Below, piece after piece: positions 51,245 through 58,347 of a DNA stretch of 58,347 nt; the stretch's first letter is position 1, and each line of letters opens with the position of its first letter. This stretch comes from Pseudoselenomonas ruminantium (GTDB lineage: Bacteria; Bacillota; Negativicutes; Selenomonadales; Selenomonadaceae). The stretch lies in the NCBI GenBank assembly GCA_015058575.1, contig SVBZ01000056.1:1-58347 (forward strand), in the 5' to 3' direction. The translations under genes and the position numbers were made by a program. Under the pieces are notes generated by a model, which was given only the letters and a program-made list of their open reading frames with translations, did not search any database and was not told the DNA's origin.

Positions 51245-52903
51245 ATGAGGATAGGAAAGAATAGGATTTTTGCAAGCGCGGTGGCAGCAGGACTGTTTGT
51301 GGTCAGCAGTCATGGCTATGCGGTCAGTCTGACCAAAGTACCGGAACCTGTGGCAGGTGCCTATGTGGATATGTATCGGCAGTCGGTCCCGAAAGGAACA
51401 CCAGCTGCCGGTAATCCCGTGGGAAGGATTTTATTGCATTTCCTTGATTATTGGCAGCCAGAAGAAAATGGGCAGCGGGAAAAAGAACTGGCTCCAAAAG
51501 TTCTGCAATATGATTTGGCACGCATACGCTGGTTCAGCAGCCATCGTACAGAGAAACAGGAACAAGAGGATGTGTATTACGCCCGGAATACGATTGATTC
51601 GGTTAGAGTGAAGGGGCTTGGAAGTGATGAAGCGGCTTATCAGGCTGCCGGTGAAAAGGTGGCACATATTGCGCAGCTGGGCGAGTTGATGGCGAAGTTT
51701 GATACGGAAGGATTGGCTCGGGCGAAGATGGCTTTCCGTTATCCGCGGCCTTTCCGCCTGGATGATTGCATACTACTGAATCCGCAATTGGCAGAAAATG
51801 CGAGAGCGCACAAACCGGAAACGGATTTTGGCTTTTCGAGTGGTCATACCTTCCGAGGCTATATGGTGGCTTTGGGCTATGCCTACGCATTTCCTGAACG
51901 CTATCAGGCTTTTCTGAAGGTGGCATCGGATATTGGCTTCAGCCGCAACCGGGCGGGGATGCATAACTGTCTGGATGTTATGGGCGGTCGAATGGTAGGG
52001 ACGGCAACTGCGGCAGCCCTGTTCTGTGATCCGGAAAACCGCCAACTGTTACTGGAAGCGCGGACTGAAGGAGATGTGTTTCTGCGGTCACTGGAGAACA
52101 AAAATAAAACGGTCGTGACTGATGCGGACGAACGCGCTTATGAGGAGCGTCTGACCTACGGATTCGCACCAGTGGGAGCTGTAAATCAGCCCATGCGGGT
52201 GCCGAAAGGCGCCGAGGTTCTGCTTGAGACACGTTTCCCGTATCTTTCAGCGGAGGCGCGGCGGTTAGTGCTGGCAACTACCGGCCTGCCTTCCGGTTAC
52301 CCGCTGCTCGATGATGAAGAAGGCTGGGGGCGGCTTAACCTTTGGCGGGCAGCCGATGGCTTTGGAGCACTGCCGTCCGATGTTCGGGTTACGATGAGGG
52401 CTGAAAATCAGGGCTTTTCTGCGCGCGATTGCTGGCGCAATGATATCCATGGCGAGGGACAGCTGGTCAAAGCCGGTGATGGTGTGCTGGTACTGTCCGG
52501 AGCTAATAGCTATACGGGGGGCACCCGGATTGAAGGTGGCTCCATCTGGGCAGAAAACCGTACGGCGCTGGGAATTGGCAAGGTCGAGGTTTCGGCAGGC
52601 AAATTATATGAGAACACGGAAGGTCCGTTAGAACTAGCTGGTCTGCATATGGAGAAGAAAAGCGAGTTGGTATTAACTGTCCGTAAGCCGGCGGATATCG
52701 TTTGCATAAATGGGGCAGCAAAATTCACCGGTACATTGCTGGTAAAACTCGCAGCTGACTGGAAACCACAGACACAGGTGCTGATTCAATGTAACGATTC
52801 GCATAGGGGAGATTTTTCCCAGGTAAAGTTGGAGGGCGTGCCTGACGGGGTGAAGGTGCGGACGCTATGGCAGGGCAAACAGTTCTTGCTTAAAGTGGAT
52901 TAA
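51245..52903 (+). CDS. Exported PAP2-type acid phosphatase with autotransporter-like beta repeat
   Basis: A 552-residue protein. The N-terminal 26 residues are a signal peptide ending at SHGYA-VS. The PAP2/class A acid phosphatase signature is complete: K-x6-RP (KMAFRYPRP, near residue 160), GFSSGHTFRGY (PSGH-like, with SSGH), and SRNRAGMHNCLD (SR-x5-H-x3-D). From about residue 415 a second part carries an autotransporter-associated beta-strand repeat (GANSYTGGTRIEGGSIWAEN and later GVLVLS-type strands). A barrel domain is missing, so it is not a full autotransporter. This layout suggests a surface or secreted phosphatase borrowed from an autotransporter passenger. Confidence 0.82.
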   Translation: MRIGKNRIFASAVAAGLFVVSSHGYAVSLTKVPEPVAGAYVDMYRQSVPKGTPAAGNPVGRILLHFLDYWQPEENGQREKELAPKVLQYDLARIRWFSSHRTEKQEQEDVYYARNTIDSVRVKGLGSDEAAYQAAGEKVAHIAQLGELMAKFDTEGLARAKMAFRYPRPFRLDDCILLNPQLAENARAHKPETDFGFSSGHTFRGYMVALGYAYAFPERYQAFLKVASDIGFSRNRAGMHNCLDVMGGRMVGTATAAALFCDPENRQLLLEARTEGDVFLRSLENKNKTVVTDADERAYEERLTYGFAPVGAVNQPMRVPKGAEVLLETRFPYLSAEARRLVLATTGLPSGYPLLDDEEGWGRLNLWRAADGFGALPSDVRVTMRAENQGFSARDCWRNDIHGEGQLVKAGDGVLVLSGANSYTGGTRIEGGSIWAENRTALGIGKVEVSAGKLYENTEGPLELAGLHMEKKSELVLTVRKPADIVCINGAAKFTGTLLVKLAADWKPQTQVLIQCNDSHRGDFSQVKLEGVPDGVKVRTLWQGKQFLLKVD

Positions 52904-53051
52904 GTTTTTTAGAGGAAAGGAACTTCTGTCGCTTATGAAATTTAATTCCAAGAGGTTTGGCAGAGAGATGGTGTATTTTGATTTGCTCATGGGCAAAACC
53001 TATTGATGAATAAAATTTTTCTCTTTTCCATCTGGAAAACGGCCTCATAGG
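52904..53051. other. Gap with no recognised gene
   Basis: About 150 bases between the phosphatase stop and the lexA terminator. One frame of 23 codons at 52935-53006 has a distant AAAGGA upstream but no other support. Nothing else was seen. Confidence 0.4.
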
Positions 53052-53097
53052 CAAAAAAGCCCCCCTAAGTTAGATTTCTGTCTAACTTAGGGGGGCT
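53052..53097 (-). terminator. Terminator of lexA
   Basis: A perfect 17-bp stem (53058-53074 with 53081-53097, 6-nt loop). Read on the minus strand it is followed by six T (the A run at 53053-53058 on the plus strand), 78 bases past the lexA stop. Confidence 0.8.
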
Positions 53098-53174
53098 CTA
53101 CGCAAAACTATATTTTGCCATCTGCAATTGGTAGGATTTTTTACCTATTATAAAAGCCTGGCAGGGGGAATTGA

Positions 53175-53789
53175 TTACATCTGACGGTAAACACCGATGA
53201 CTTTGCCGAGGACGTTGACGTCTTTCTCATAGAACGGTTTCATCGTATCGTTTTCGGGCTGCAGGCGGAAGCAGTCTTTTTCGCGGTAGATGCGTTTTAC
53301 CGTAGCGCCTTCCTTATCGACGAGGGCAACGACGATATCGCCGTCGTTGGCAGAATCCTGCTGGCGGACCATGACGAAGTCGCCGTCATAGATGCCGGCA
53401 TTGATCATGCTTTCGCCCGATACCTTGAGCATGAAGGTCTTATCAGCGGTACCGAGGAGATTCTGCGGGAACGAATAGACATCCTGGACGTTATCTTCCG
53501 CGAAAATCGGCATGCCAGCTGTAACCGTGCCGACAAGGGGGACGGCTACATTCTTGCCCCAGGGCTTCTCATCGAGGATATCGATAGCGCGCGGCTTGGT
53601 CGGATCGCGCTTGATCATGCCGTTTTCCTCGAGACGGGAGAGATAGCCGTGAACCGTCGAGCTGGATTTGAGACCTACAGCTTTGCCGATTTCACGCACC
53701 GAAGGCGGATAGCCTTTTTCAAGCAGAAAGGACTTGATGTATTGGAAGATTTCTTTCTGGCGTTCACTGGAAGTCTGCGTCTTACGCAT
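53175..53789 (-). CDS. lexA: LexA repressor
   Basis: The SOS repressor, 204 residues. The N-terminal winged helix carries SVREIGKAVGLKSSSTVHGYLSRLE. The self-cleavage site is the Ala-Gly of VGTVTAGMPIFAED; the catalytic Ser is in KVSGESMI and the Lys in ATVKRIYRE. GGAGGCA lies before the ATG. Its own control region contains GAAC words on the minus strand that overlap the -10, as expected for autoregulation. It faces the hydrolase genes on the other strand. Confidence 0.95.
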   Translation of the reverse strand: MRKTQTSSERQKEIFQYIKSFLLEKGYPPSVREIGKAVGLKSSSTVHGYLSRLEENGMIKRDPTKPRAIDILDEKPWGKNVAVPLVGTVTAGMPIFAEDNVQDVYSFPQNLLGTADKTFMLKVSGESMINAGIYDGDFVMVRQQDSANDGDIVVALVDKEGATVKRIYREKDCFRLQPENDTMKPFYEKDVNVLGKVIGVYRQM

Positions 53790-53822
53790 AATTATTGCCT
53801 CCTAACAACGATACTAGTTATT

Positions 53823-53861
53823 CTTATGTTCTATTGTACCATATATATGTTCGCTATGGAA
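53823..53861 (-). promoter_or_regulatory. lexA promoter and candidate LexA operator
   Basis: On the minus strand AATAGAACATAAG (53835-53823) is the counterpart of AATAGAACACAAG upstream of the Y-family polymerase. A second GAACAT lies 21 bases away, at 53852-53847, on the same face. TACAAT at 53838-53833 would be the -10. Neither GAACAT copy forms the known GAACN4GTTC palindrome. Confidence 0.45.
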
Positions 53862-53951
53862 CTGATTTTCGCAATTTTTTTCATTTTTTACGGGAAAGAT
53901 GGTATAATCAAGATATCACTTTTCAAGCGAATGAGATAAAGGATGTTTTCT

Positions 53952-55358
53952 ATGCGTATATTTTCTTTTGCGTCAACCAAAAAGATAACCGCGGTTGCGG
54001 CAGGCAGCTTGATATTTGCCGCTGCCTGCCCGCCTGATGTTTCGCTGGCGGCACCGATTCCTCTGCGCGGCATTGTCGAAGGTTTTTATGGCACCCCCTG
54101 GCAGCAGGCCGAACGGCTGGACATGCTTGCTTTTTGCGGCCAGCATGATTTTAACGCCTACATCTATGCTCCCAAGGATGACCCGTATCATCGGGCCAAG
54201 TGGCGCGAGCCCTATCCGGAGGCCAAGATGCAGGAGCTTGCAGAACTCATCAAGGCGGCCAAGGCACAAAATGTCCGCTTCGTATTTGCCGTATCGCCGG
54301 GACTCGATATCCATTTTTACGGGCTCAAGGGCTATCAGGATCGTTTGGCCATGGAGCGCAAGCTGCAGGCCATGTATGATTTGGGTGTGCGGGATTTCGC
54401 TGTATTCTTCGATGATATCCAGGACAAGGATGGCAGGGGACAGGCTGAGTTCTTGAATTGGCTGTCGCAGCATTTTGTCGCCTCCCATAGCGATGTCCAT
54501 CCATTGCTGACGGTTCCGACGGAGTATTTCTACAACGATATGCAGGCAGATGGCAATAAGAAGTCCTATACCGAGGCATTCTCAAGAGCCTTGCGGCCCG
54601 AAATCCTCGTGCTCTACACAGGCGACGGCGTGGTGCCTGACGGGCTTAGCGATAGCCAGCTGCAGCGCGCGAACGATCTTTATGGCCGCTCGCTGGGAGT
54701 TTGGTGGAATTATCCCGTAACGGATTATATGGAAAACAAGCTGGCCTTGGGGCCGATAGAAAAGCTGCCCCGCCAAACGGCACTGCCGGCTATTTTCTTC
54801 AATCCGATGAAATATGAACAGCTTTCCAAGATTGCGCTGGCGACGGGCGCAGACTATGCGCAGCAGCCGCAAATCTATGAGGCTCAAGCGGCTTGGGAAA
54901 AGGCTATCGTGCAGCAGTATGGCAAGCTGGCGCCGGCCATGAAATGTGTGGCGGCTGAGTCGCAGCATCTGGAGAACAATTGGGCTAAGATTGGGCCAGC
55001 CGATGGCCAAAAGCTGCGGCAGGCCATCGATGCGTATTGGCAGAATGGCCGCGCCGAAGATGCGCAGAATGTGACAGAAAGACTTACCCGCATCCGGCAG
55101 GCCGCAGAAACATTGAAACAGTCCTTGCCCGAAAAAACGCTGGCTGAATGCCGTCCGCAGCTTGAGCAGCTGCTCCGTATCATCGATGCGGATTTGACGG
55201 GAATGCGCTTGCGCGAACAGCCAGATGACCGGGCACTGCAAGAAGCATTTGCCCGTCAGCGTGCGGCAGTCCGTCAGTACGATAAACAAGCGCGCATCGC
55301 GGAAACTTCTGCGCGTGCTTTTCTTGATGAGCTGGCACAGTCGCTTTCTATGGAATAA
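53952..55358 (+). CDS. Beta-N-acetylglucosaminidase (GH84)
   Basis: A glycosidase of family GH84 (O-GlcNAcase/NagJ-like), 468 residues from the ATG at 53952, which has AAAGGA upstream; an ATG three codons earlier lacks an RBS. A signal peptide spans residues 1-36 (KITAVAAGSLIFAAACPPDV, cleavage near SLAA-P). The catalytic domain starts at LRGIVEGFYGTPWQQAERLD and its Asp pair is in AVFFDDIQD. Residues about 330-465 are helical with heptad features. It would remove GlcNAc from glycans or peptidoglycan fragments in the periplasm or outside. It runs 11 bases ahead of an NlpC/P60 gene, so the pair may serve wall turnover. Confidence 0.85.
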   Translation: MRIFSFASTKKITAVAAGSLIFAAACPPDVSLAAPIPLRGIVEGFYGTPWQQAERLDMLAFCGQHDFNAYIYAPKDDPYHRAKWREPYPEAKMQELAELIKAAKAQNVRFVFAVSPGLDIHFYGLKGYQDRLAMERKLQAMYDLGVRDFAVFFDDIQDKDGRGQAEFLNWLSQHFVASHSDVHPLLTVPTEYFYNDMQADGNKKSYTEAFSRALRPEILVLYTGDGVVPDGLSDSQLQRANDLYGRSLGVWWNYPVTDYMENKLALGPIEKLPRQTALPAIFFNPMKYEQLSKIALATGADYAQQPQIYEAQAAWEKAIVQQYGKLAPAMKCVAAESQHLENNWAKIGPADGQKLRQAIDAYWQNGRAEDAQNVTERLTRIRQAAETLKQSLPEKTLAECRPQLEQLLRIIDADLTGMRLREQPDDRALQEAFARQRAAVRQYDKQARIAETSARAFLDELAQSLSME

Positions 55359-55369
55359 GGGGGGGTATC

Positions 55370-56704
55370 ATGAACTATCAGAGCAGTCTTTGTATTGCCG
55401 CCGCAGCGCTGGCTGCGACATATGGTTTTGCCGGGGGGATGCCAGCCGCCGAGGCAGGGATTGCCGTTCAAGGCGAGCAGGCGACGGCTGAATATTGGAC
55501 GGCACGGCAGCCAGAAGGGGAGAAGATCCTGCTGCAGGCAGAAGACATCCAAAAGCTCAATGCCTCCTTGCGGGCACGCAACGAAACCTTGCGAGATTTA
55601 GTGGATTTCCCATCATCTTTGACTGGTCAACAGGTCAAAAATCGCATTTTTGCGGCCATGCAGGATTACTGGCCGGCTGAAAAGCCCGAAGAGTATGCAG
55701 GCAGCCACATCCTTACCCCTGCAGAATGGGAATACGTCCGCCAAAACTGCAATACCGACAGCCTGCCCGAAAAGGTAGAGGTGCAGTACGGCGTGACCAC
55801 CAAGCGCAGCGATATGCGCCTGCTGCCGACCAGCGATGGCTGGTATAGCGCACCGAATGACATTCACTACGATAACTTACAGGGGACGGCAATCGATCCT
55901 GCCCAGCCTGTCGCAGTCCTGGCCGTCAGCCAGGATGGCAGCTTCTATTTTGTCCAGTCCAAGGATTACCAGGGCTGGATGGCAGCTTCCAATGTTGCAC
56001 TGACTGACTACAAGACATGGCTCAACTACGTAGAGCCGCAGGATTTTGTGGTTGTCATCAGCAACAAAAAGAAAATCGCTGGCAGCGGAGGAGCGGAAGA
56101 ACTTTATCAGATGGGGGCCACCATTCCCTGCATCAAAGATAGCAACGGCCGCTTAGCCCTGCAGCTGCCGTCGAGAAATGCCGCCGGCAGGCTCGAGATC
56201 GCCACTTCGCCTGTGCAGCTTGACAATACCTTGCATAAAGGCTATCTGCCCTTCAGCTATAACAACGCCATCCGCCAAGCCTTCCGTTTCCTTGGCGATG
56301 TCTACGGCTGGGGCGGTCAGGACGAAAGCGTTGACTGCTCGTCCTTTGTCCAGGATGTTTATCGCAGCATGGGCATCCAGATTCCTCGCGACGCCGATCA
56401 GCAGGAAGCTGCCATGCCGGTCAATCAATCGTTTAGCGGACTTGCGACAGCTGAACGCTACGAAAAAATCAAGCAGGCAAAACCGGGAACGTTATGCTTC
56501 AAGCCCGGCCATGTCATGATGTACCTTGGCAAGAACAATGACGGCGTTCCTATGGTCATCCATTCGGCCAGCAGCTATTACGATTTCAAGACCGACGCAC
56601 AGAAACATTACATCCGTCAGGTCATCGTATCGGATATGACCTATCAAAACAGCCAGGGCACACAAACCATCGACGGCATCACCAGCATCGGCAGTATAAA
56701 ATAA
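55370..56704 (+). CDS. Exported NlpC/P60 cell-wall hydrolase with SH3-like domains
   Basis: A 444-residue protein with a signal peptide (YQSSLCIAAAALAATYGFAG, cleavage near AEA-G). Residues 120-280 hold two SH3-like segments (DMRLLPTSDGWYS; KDYQGWMAASNVAL). The C-terminal NlpC/P60 domain has Cys in ESVDCSSFVQDVY and His in PGHVMMYLGKNN and MVIHSAS, matching a papain-like endopeptidase that cuts peptidoglycan stem peptides. A TTGACTGGTCAA palindrome lies at 55619. Coupled with the GH84 gene, it likely belongs to one exported wall-remodelling unit. Confidence 0.88.
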   Translation: MNYQSSLCIAAAALAATYGFAGGMPAAEAGIAVQGEQATAEYWTARQPEGEKILLQAEDIQKLNASLRARNETLRDLVDFPSSLTGQQVKNRIFAAMQDYWPAEKPEEYAGSHILTPAEWEYVRQNCNTDSLPEKVEVQYGVTTKRSDMRLLPTSDGWYSAPNDIHYDNLQGTAIDPAQPVAVLAVSQDGSFYFVQSKDYQGWMAASNVALTDYKTWLNYVEPQDFVVVISNKKKIAGSGGAEELYQMGATIPCIKDSNGRLALQLPSRNAAGRLEIATSPVQLDNTLHKGYLPFSYNNAIRQAFRFLGDVYGWGGQDESVDCSSFVQDVYRSMGIQIPRDADQQEAAMPVNQSFSGLATAERYEKIKQAKPGTLCFKPGHVMMYLGKNNDGVPMVIHSASSYYDFKTDAQKHYIRQVIVSDMTYQNSQGTQTIDGITSIGSIK

Positions 56705-56725
56705 AAAATTTTTTAGCAAAAAAAT

Positions 56726-56822
56726 GGGGCGCTCAGAGCCGTTCTGAGCGGTTTTAAAAGACCGACGCATAAAGAACTATGCATGGCCAGATAAAACCGC
56801 AGGAACAAGCCCTGAGCGCCCA
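56726..56822 (+). ncRNA. Structured stretch with two exclusive folds (possible regulatory RNA)
   Basis: GGGCGCTCAG (56727-56736) pairs with CTGAGCGCCC (56812-56821), enclosing GCGGTTTTA (56748-56756) with TAAAACCGC (56792-56800) and GCATA/TATGC. Alternatively CGCTCAGA (56730-56737) pairs locally with TCTGAGCG (56743-56750), followed by GTTTT, which looks like a terminator for the NlpC/P60 gene. The two folds compete for the same bases. Whether this is just a terminator plus repeat or a switch is open. Confidence 0.45.
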
Positions 56823-56840
56823 TATATTTTTACTCCTCGC

Positions 56841-56920
56841 ATTACTTCCGATAATTTATACTTATCGGAAGTAATATCGTTACAGGTTATTGAAGATTGG
56901 GAGTTCAGCAAAAGAACTCC
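56841..56920. repeat. Two more perfect hairpins
   Basis: A perfect 14-bp stem (56841-56854 with 56862-56875, 7-nt loop, no T run) and GGAGTTC/GAACTCC (56900-56906 with 56914-56920). No gene lies in 56705-57014; the rest of that stretch is AT-rich spacer with nothing recognised. Confidence 0.5.
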
Positions 56921-57014
56921 GGACGCCCCTACACTCTCAAATAACCCCCAGCAAAAGCCGACAAAAGAAAAACAGGCATAAAAAACGCCCGAGGATGGAC
57001 GGCCAGGAAAGAAG

Positions 57015-57146
57015 CTATGGATTTTTTTTTATTTTTTTAATTGAACAAACCTTTACTACTAAGCATGCTATCCCACACAAGATACCAAAAGTACCTTCAA
57101 AAGCAAACGTAAAAATATTGTCTACAACAAACTGTAAATATTCCAT
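57015..57146 (-). CDS. Small hydrophobic peptide, 43 aa, divergent from Abi-alpha
   Basis: A 43-residue frame with a perfect GGAGGT four bases before the ATG. The sequence MEYLQFVVDNIFTFAFEGTF is followed by a membrane helix GILCGIACLVVKV and a basic tail (CSIKKIKKNP). A single-span membrane peptide with a positive tail is the build of small toxins or membrane-active peptides, though that is not evidence of function. Its start lies 17 bases from the start of the Abi-alpha gene on the other strand. AT-rich codon use matches that gene, not the housekeeping DNA. I do not recognise the family. Confidence 0.6.
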   Translation of the reverse strand: MEYLQFVVDNIFTFAFEGTFGILCGIACLVVKVCSIKKIKKNP

Positions 57147-57163
57147 TTTGACCTCCATAAGAA

Positions 57164-58021
57164 ATGACCATCGTACCTATGTCAGATTTTGAACTCACTT
57201 CAGATGGGATAAAAATCCCTGGTGAAGTTTTTACTAGCGCATATAACGACGTTATACATCCCGGCTTGTCCGCAGCCGGAAAGACTATCGTCCTCCCATT
57301 TCGTGCGATTAACTGGATTGCTGAAGTTGCCAGCAACTATTGCGTAGATAAAATGAAAAATACTCAAAAACTTCAAGAATGCGTACAAGAAAAGCTTTCT
57401 AATACCCCCATCGATAAGTTATGCGAACCACCTAAGAACATTGCCGTACCTGCTATTATCTCTAATTCATATACAGATGACGATGAGTTACGTTCAATGT
57501 ATGCTAATCTTCTGGCCAATTCAATGAAAAAAGATACCCAAAGCAAAGCACATCCTTCATTTGTCGAAGTCATAAGGCAGCTCACCCCAGATGAAGCCTT
57601 AATACTAAAGACATCCGAGGTGTTAACAGACGGGATTCCCTCCTGTCAAATCAGATATCAATTCAAAACGCCTGCAGATAAAAACCTTGTTGATGGAGCG
57701 CACCCCAAAAATATTATCCGTGAGCTAGCCGGCGGTGTTACTATCATCCCTTATTATTTGCCATCAATAAAGTCTGTAAATCAAAATGAATTACAAATAA
57801 TGATTGATAATTTCATTAGACTCAACCTAATAAAAGCTTTCGATGATTATCCTATAATGTGTCCTAATGCATATATAAATTTTTATAAAGATGCATTTAA
57901 CAAGGAATTAGAAAACACATGGAAAGAAAGATTCACAGAGGATTATGAATTAGCTCATATTCCTACTAGCATTGCCCCCACGGCTTACGGCGAGAGATTT
58001 TATGATGTCTGTGTAGAATAA
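57164..58021 (+). CDS. Abi-alpha (DUF4393) abortive-infection-type protein
   Basis: A 285-residue protein with the Abi-alpha pattern: EVFTSAYNDVIHPGLSAAGK near the N-terminus, KLSNTPIDKLCEPPKNIAVP, DDDELRSMYANLLANSMKKD, and AHPSFVEVIRQLTPDEALIL. Abi-alpha proteins were named for abortive infection, meaning phage-triggered arrest of the host, but their mechanism is poorly known. Start is ATG 57164 or ATG 57179; neither has a good RBS. The AT-rich codon use suggests recent transfer. It shares a head-to-head junction with a small hydrophobic peptide gene. Confidence 0.8.
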   Translation: MTIVPMSDFELTSDGIKIPGEVFTSAYNDVIHPGLSAAGKTIVLPFRAINWIAEVASNYCVDKMKNTQKLQECVQEKLSNTPIDKLCEPPKNIAVPAIISNSYTDDDELRSMYANLLANSMKKDTQSKAHPSFVEVIRQLTPDEALILKTSEVLTDGIPSCQIRYQFKTPADKNLVDGAHPKNIIRELAGGVTIIPYYLPSIKSVNQNELQIMIDNFIRLNLIKAFDDYPIMCPNAYINFYKDAFNKELENTWKERFTEDYELAHIPTSIAPTAYGERFYDVCVE

Positions 58022-58134
58022 AGCTTGCGTTGTAGCACTTTATGCAATATATCCACCTAAATTATACTACTTTATTTCAAAATATGCATATAAAAACCGC
58101 CCTGAAGGACGGCTGTACGAAAGGAAGGATTTTC

Positions 58135-58347
58135 ATGTTCAAGAAAATAGCTTTGGCCACGCTGGCCGCTGTCTGTGTATCAATAGCTACCCCTGCCCTG
58201 GCATCGGACTACCTTGGCAACCCGAAGTCGATGAAGTTCCACTACTCCAGCTGCTCCACGATAAAGCATCCGGAAAGGTTTGTAGAGTTCAGCACCCGTG
58301 ATGATGCCATTGCCGCAGGATATGCACCGTGCAAACGGTGCAATCCG
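58135..58347 (+). CDS. Small exported protein with Ada-like metal-binding motif (partial)
   Basis: Runs off the right edge after 71 codons. The ATG has AAGGAAGG upstream. Residues 1-23 are a signal peptide (MFKKIALATLAAVCVSIATP, cleavage ALA-S). The mature part, GNPKSMKFHYSSCSTIKHPE then GYAPCKRCNP, fits the zinc-binding Ada-like/nuclease-tail motif (C-x-x-x-x, then a C-x-x-C pair). Family members of this size are often complete near here, so only a few residues may be missing. Likely periplasmic; role unknown. Confidence 0.75.
   Translation, partial: MFKKIALATLAAVCVSIATPALASDYLGNPKSMKFHYSSCSTIKHPERFVEFSTRDDAIAAGYAPCKRCNP

Noticed and set aside
52935..53006. A 23-codon frame between the phosphatase gene and lexA
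   Set aside because: Too short, with a distant ribosome site and no domain or signal.

Overview
The window looks like a chromosome segment from a diderm Firmicute of the Negativicutes, most likely Selenomonas or a close relative. It combines Firmicute-type genes (YolD plus a Y-family polymerase, YerC/YecD, HisZ with short HisG, hflX followed by a ynbB-like gene) with outer-membrane features (an autotransporter barrel and an acid phosphatase with an autotransporter-type beta repeat). It also holds a flagellin. The genus is an inference from gene content; no rRNA is present.

Layout. 1-1860 is the 3' part of an autotransporter. It is followed at once by the last two domains (V and VI) of a group II intron, then AT-rich spacer with hairpins. 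2343-14064 is an accessory island of nine same-strand genes. The first five are tightly packed: a pentapeptide-repeat protein, a small unknown, a VgrG/gpD-like spike and two or three unrecognised proteins that may be adaptor or baseplate-like. The last four are two copies of a Sel1-repeat plus DUF1266 pair. No sheath, tube, ATPase or membrane complex is present, so this looks like an accessory or cargo island of a contractile injection system, not a complete machine.

14.1-38.7 kb is mostly housekeeping: a UvrD/PcrA helicase, a Y-family polymerase with YolD, tRNA-Lys, surE, ahcY and mtaD (nucleotide and SAH/MTA salvage), ftsK, alaS, an HlyD-like protein, and the whole histidine pathway (yerC-hisZ-HD gene, then hisG-D-C-B-H-A-F-IE). 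The his operon runs on with tiny overlaps and has its own promoter, over which two identical 10-bp repeats lie. 38.0-42.3 kb holds a nitroreductase, a zinc-ribbon protein, a DUF2971 protein, a coiled-coil protein, a methyltransferase and a LUD protein. 42.3-44.4 kb is an AT-rich flagellin module bracketed by two related terminators. 44.5-49.3 kb carries a gene pair including an NdpA-type nucleoid protein, then hflX (with an N-terminal JAMM motif) and a ynbB-like PLP enzyme. 49.3-52.9 kb looks inserted: a tiny secreted peptide with its own promoter, a structured repeat, an alpha/beta hydrolase and a PAP2 phosphatase. 53.1-56.7 kb has lexA, a GH84 glucosaminidase and an NlpC/P60 hydrolase. The right end has a hairpin-rich stretch, an Abi-alpha gene facing away from a 43-residue hydrophobic peptide, and the start of a small exported Cys-rich protein.

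The most unusual signals are the spike/Sel1/DUF1266 island, a 12-bp palindromic word (YTGACNNGTCAR) that occurs 13 times outside the island, a motif shared between lexA and the polymerase operon that could be the LexA operator, and the small divergent gene beside Abi-alpha.
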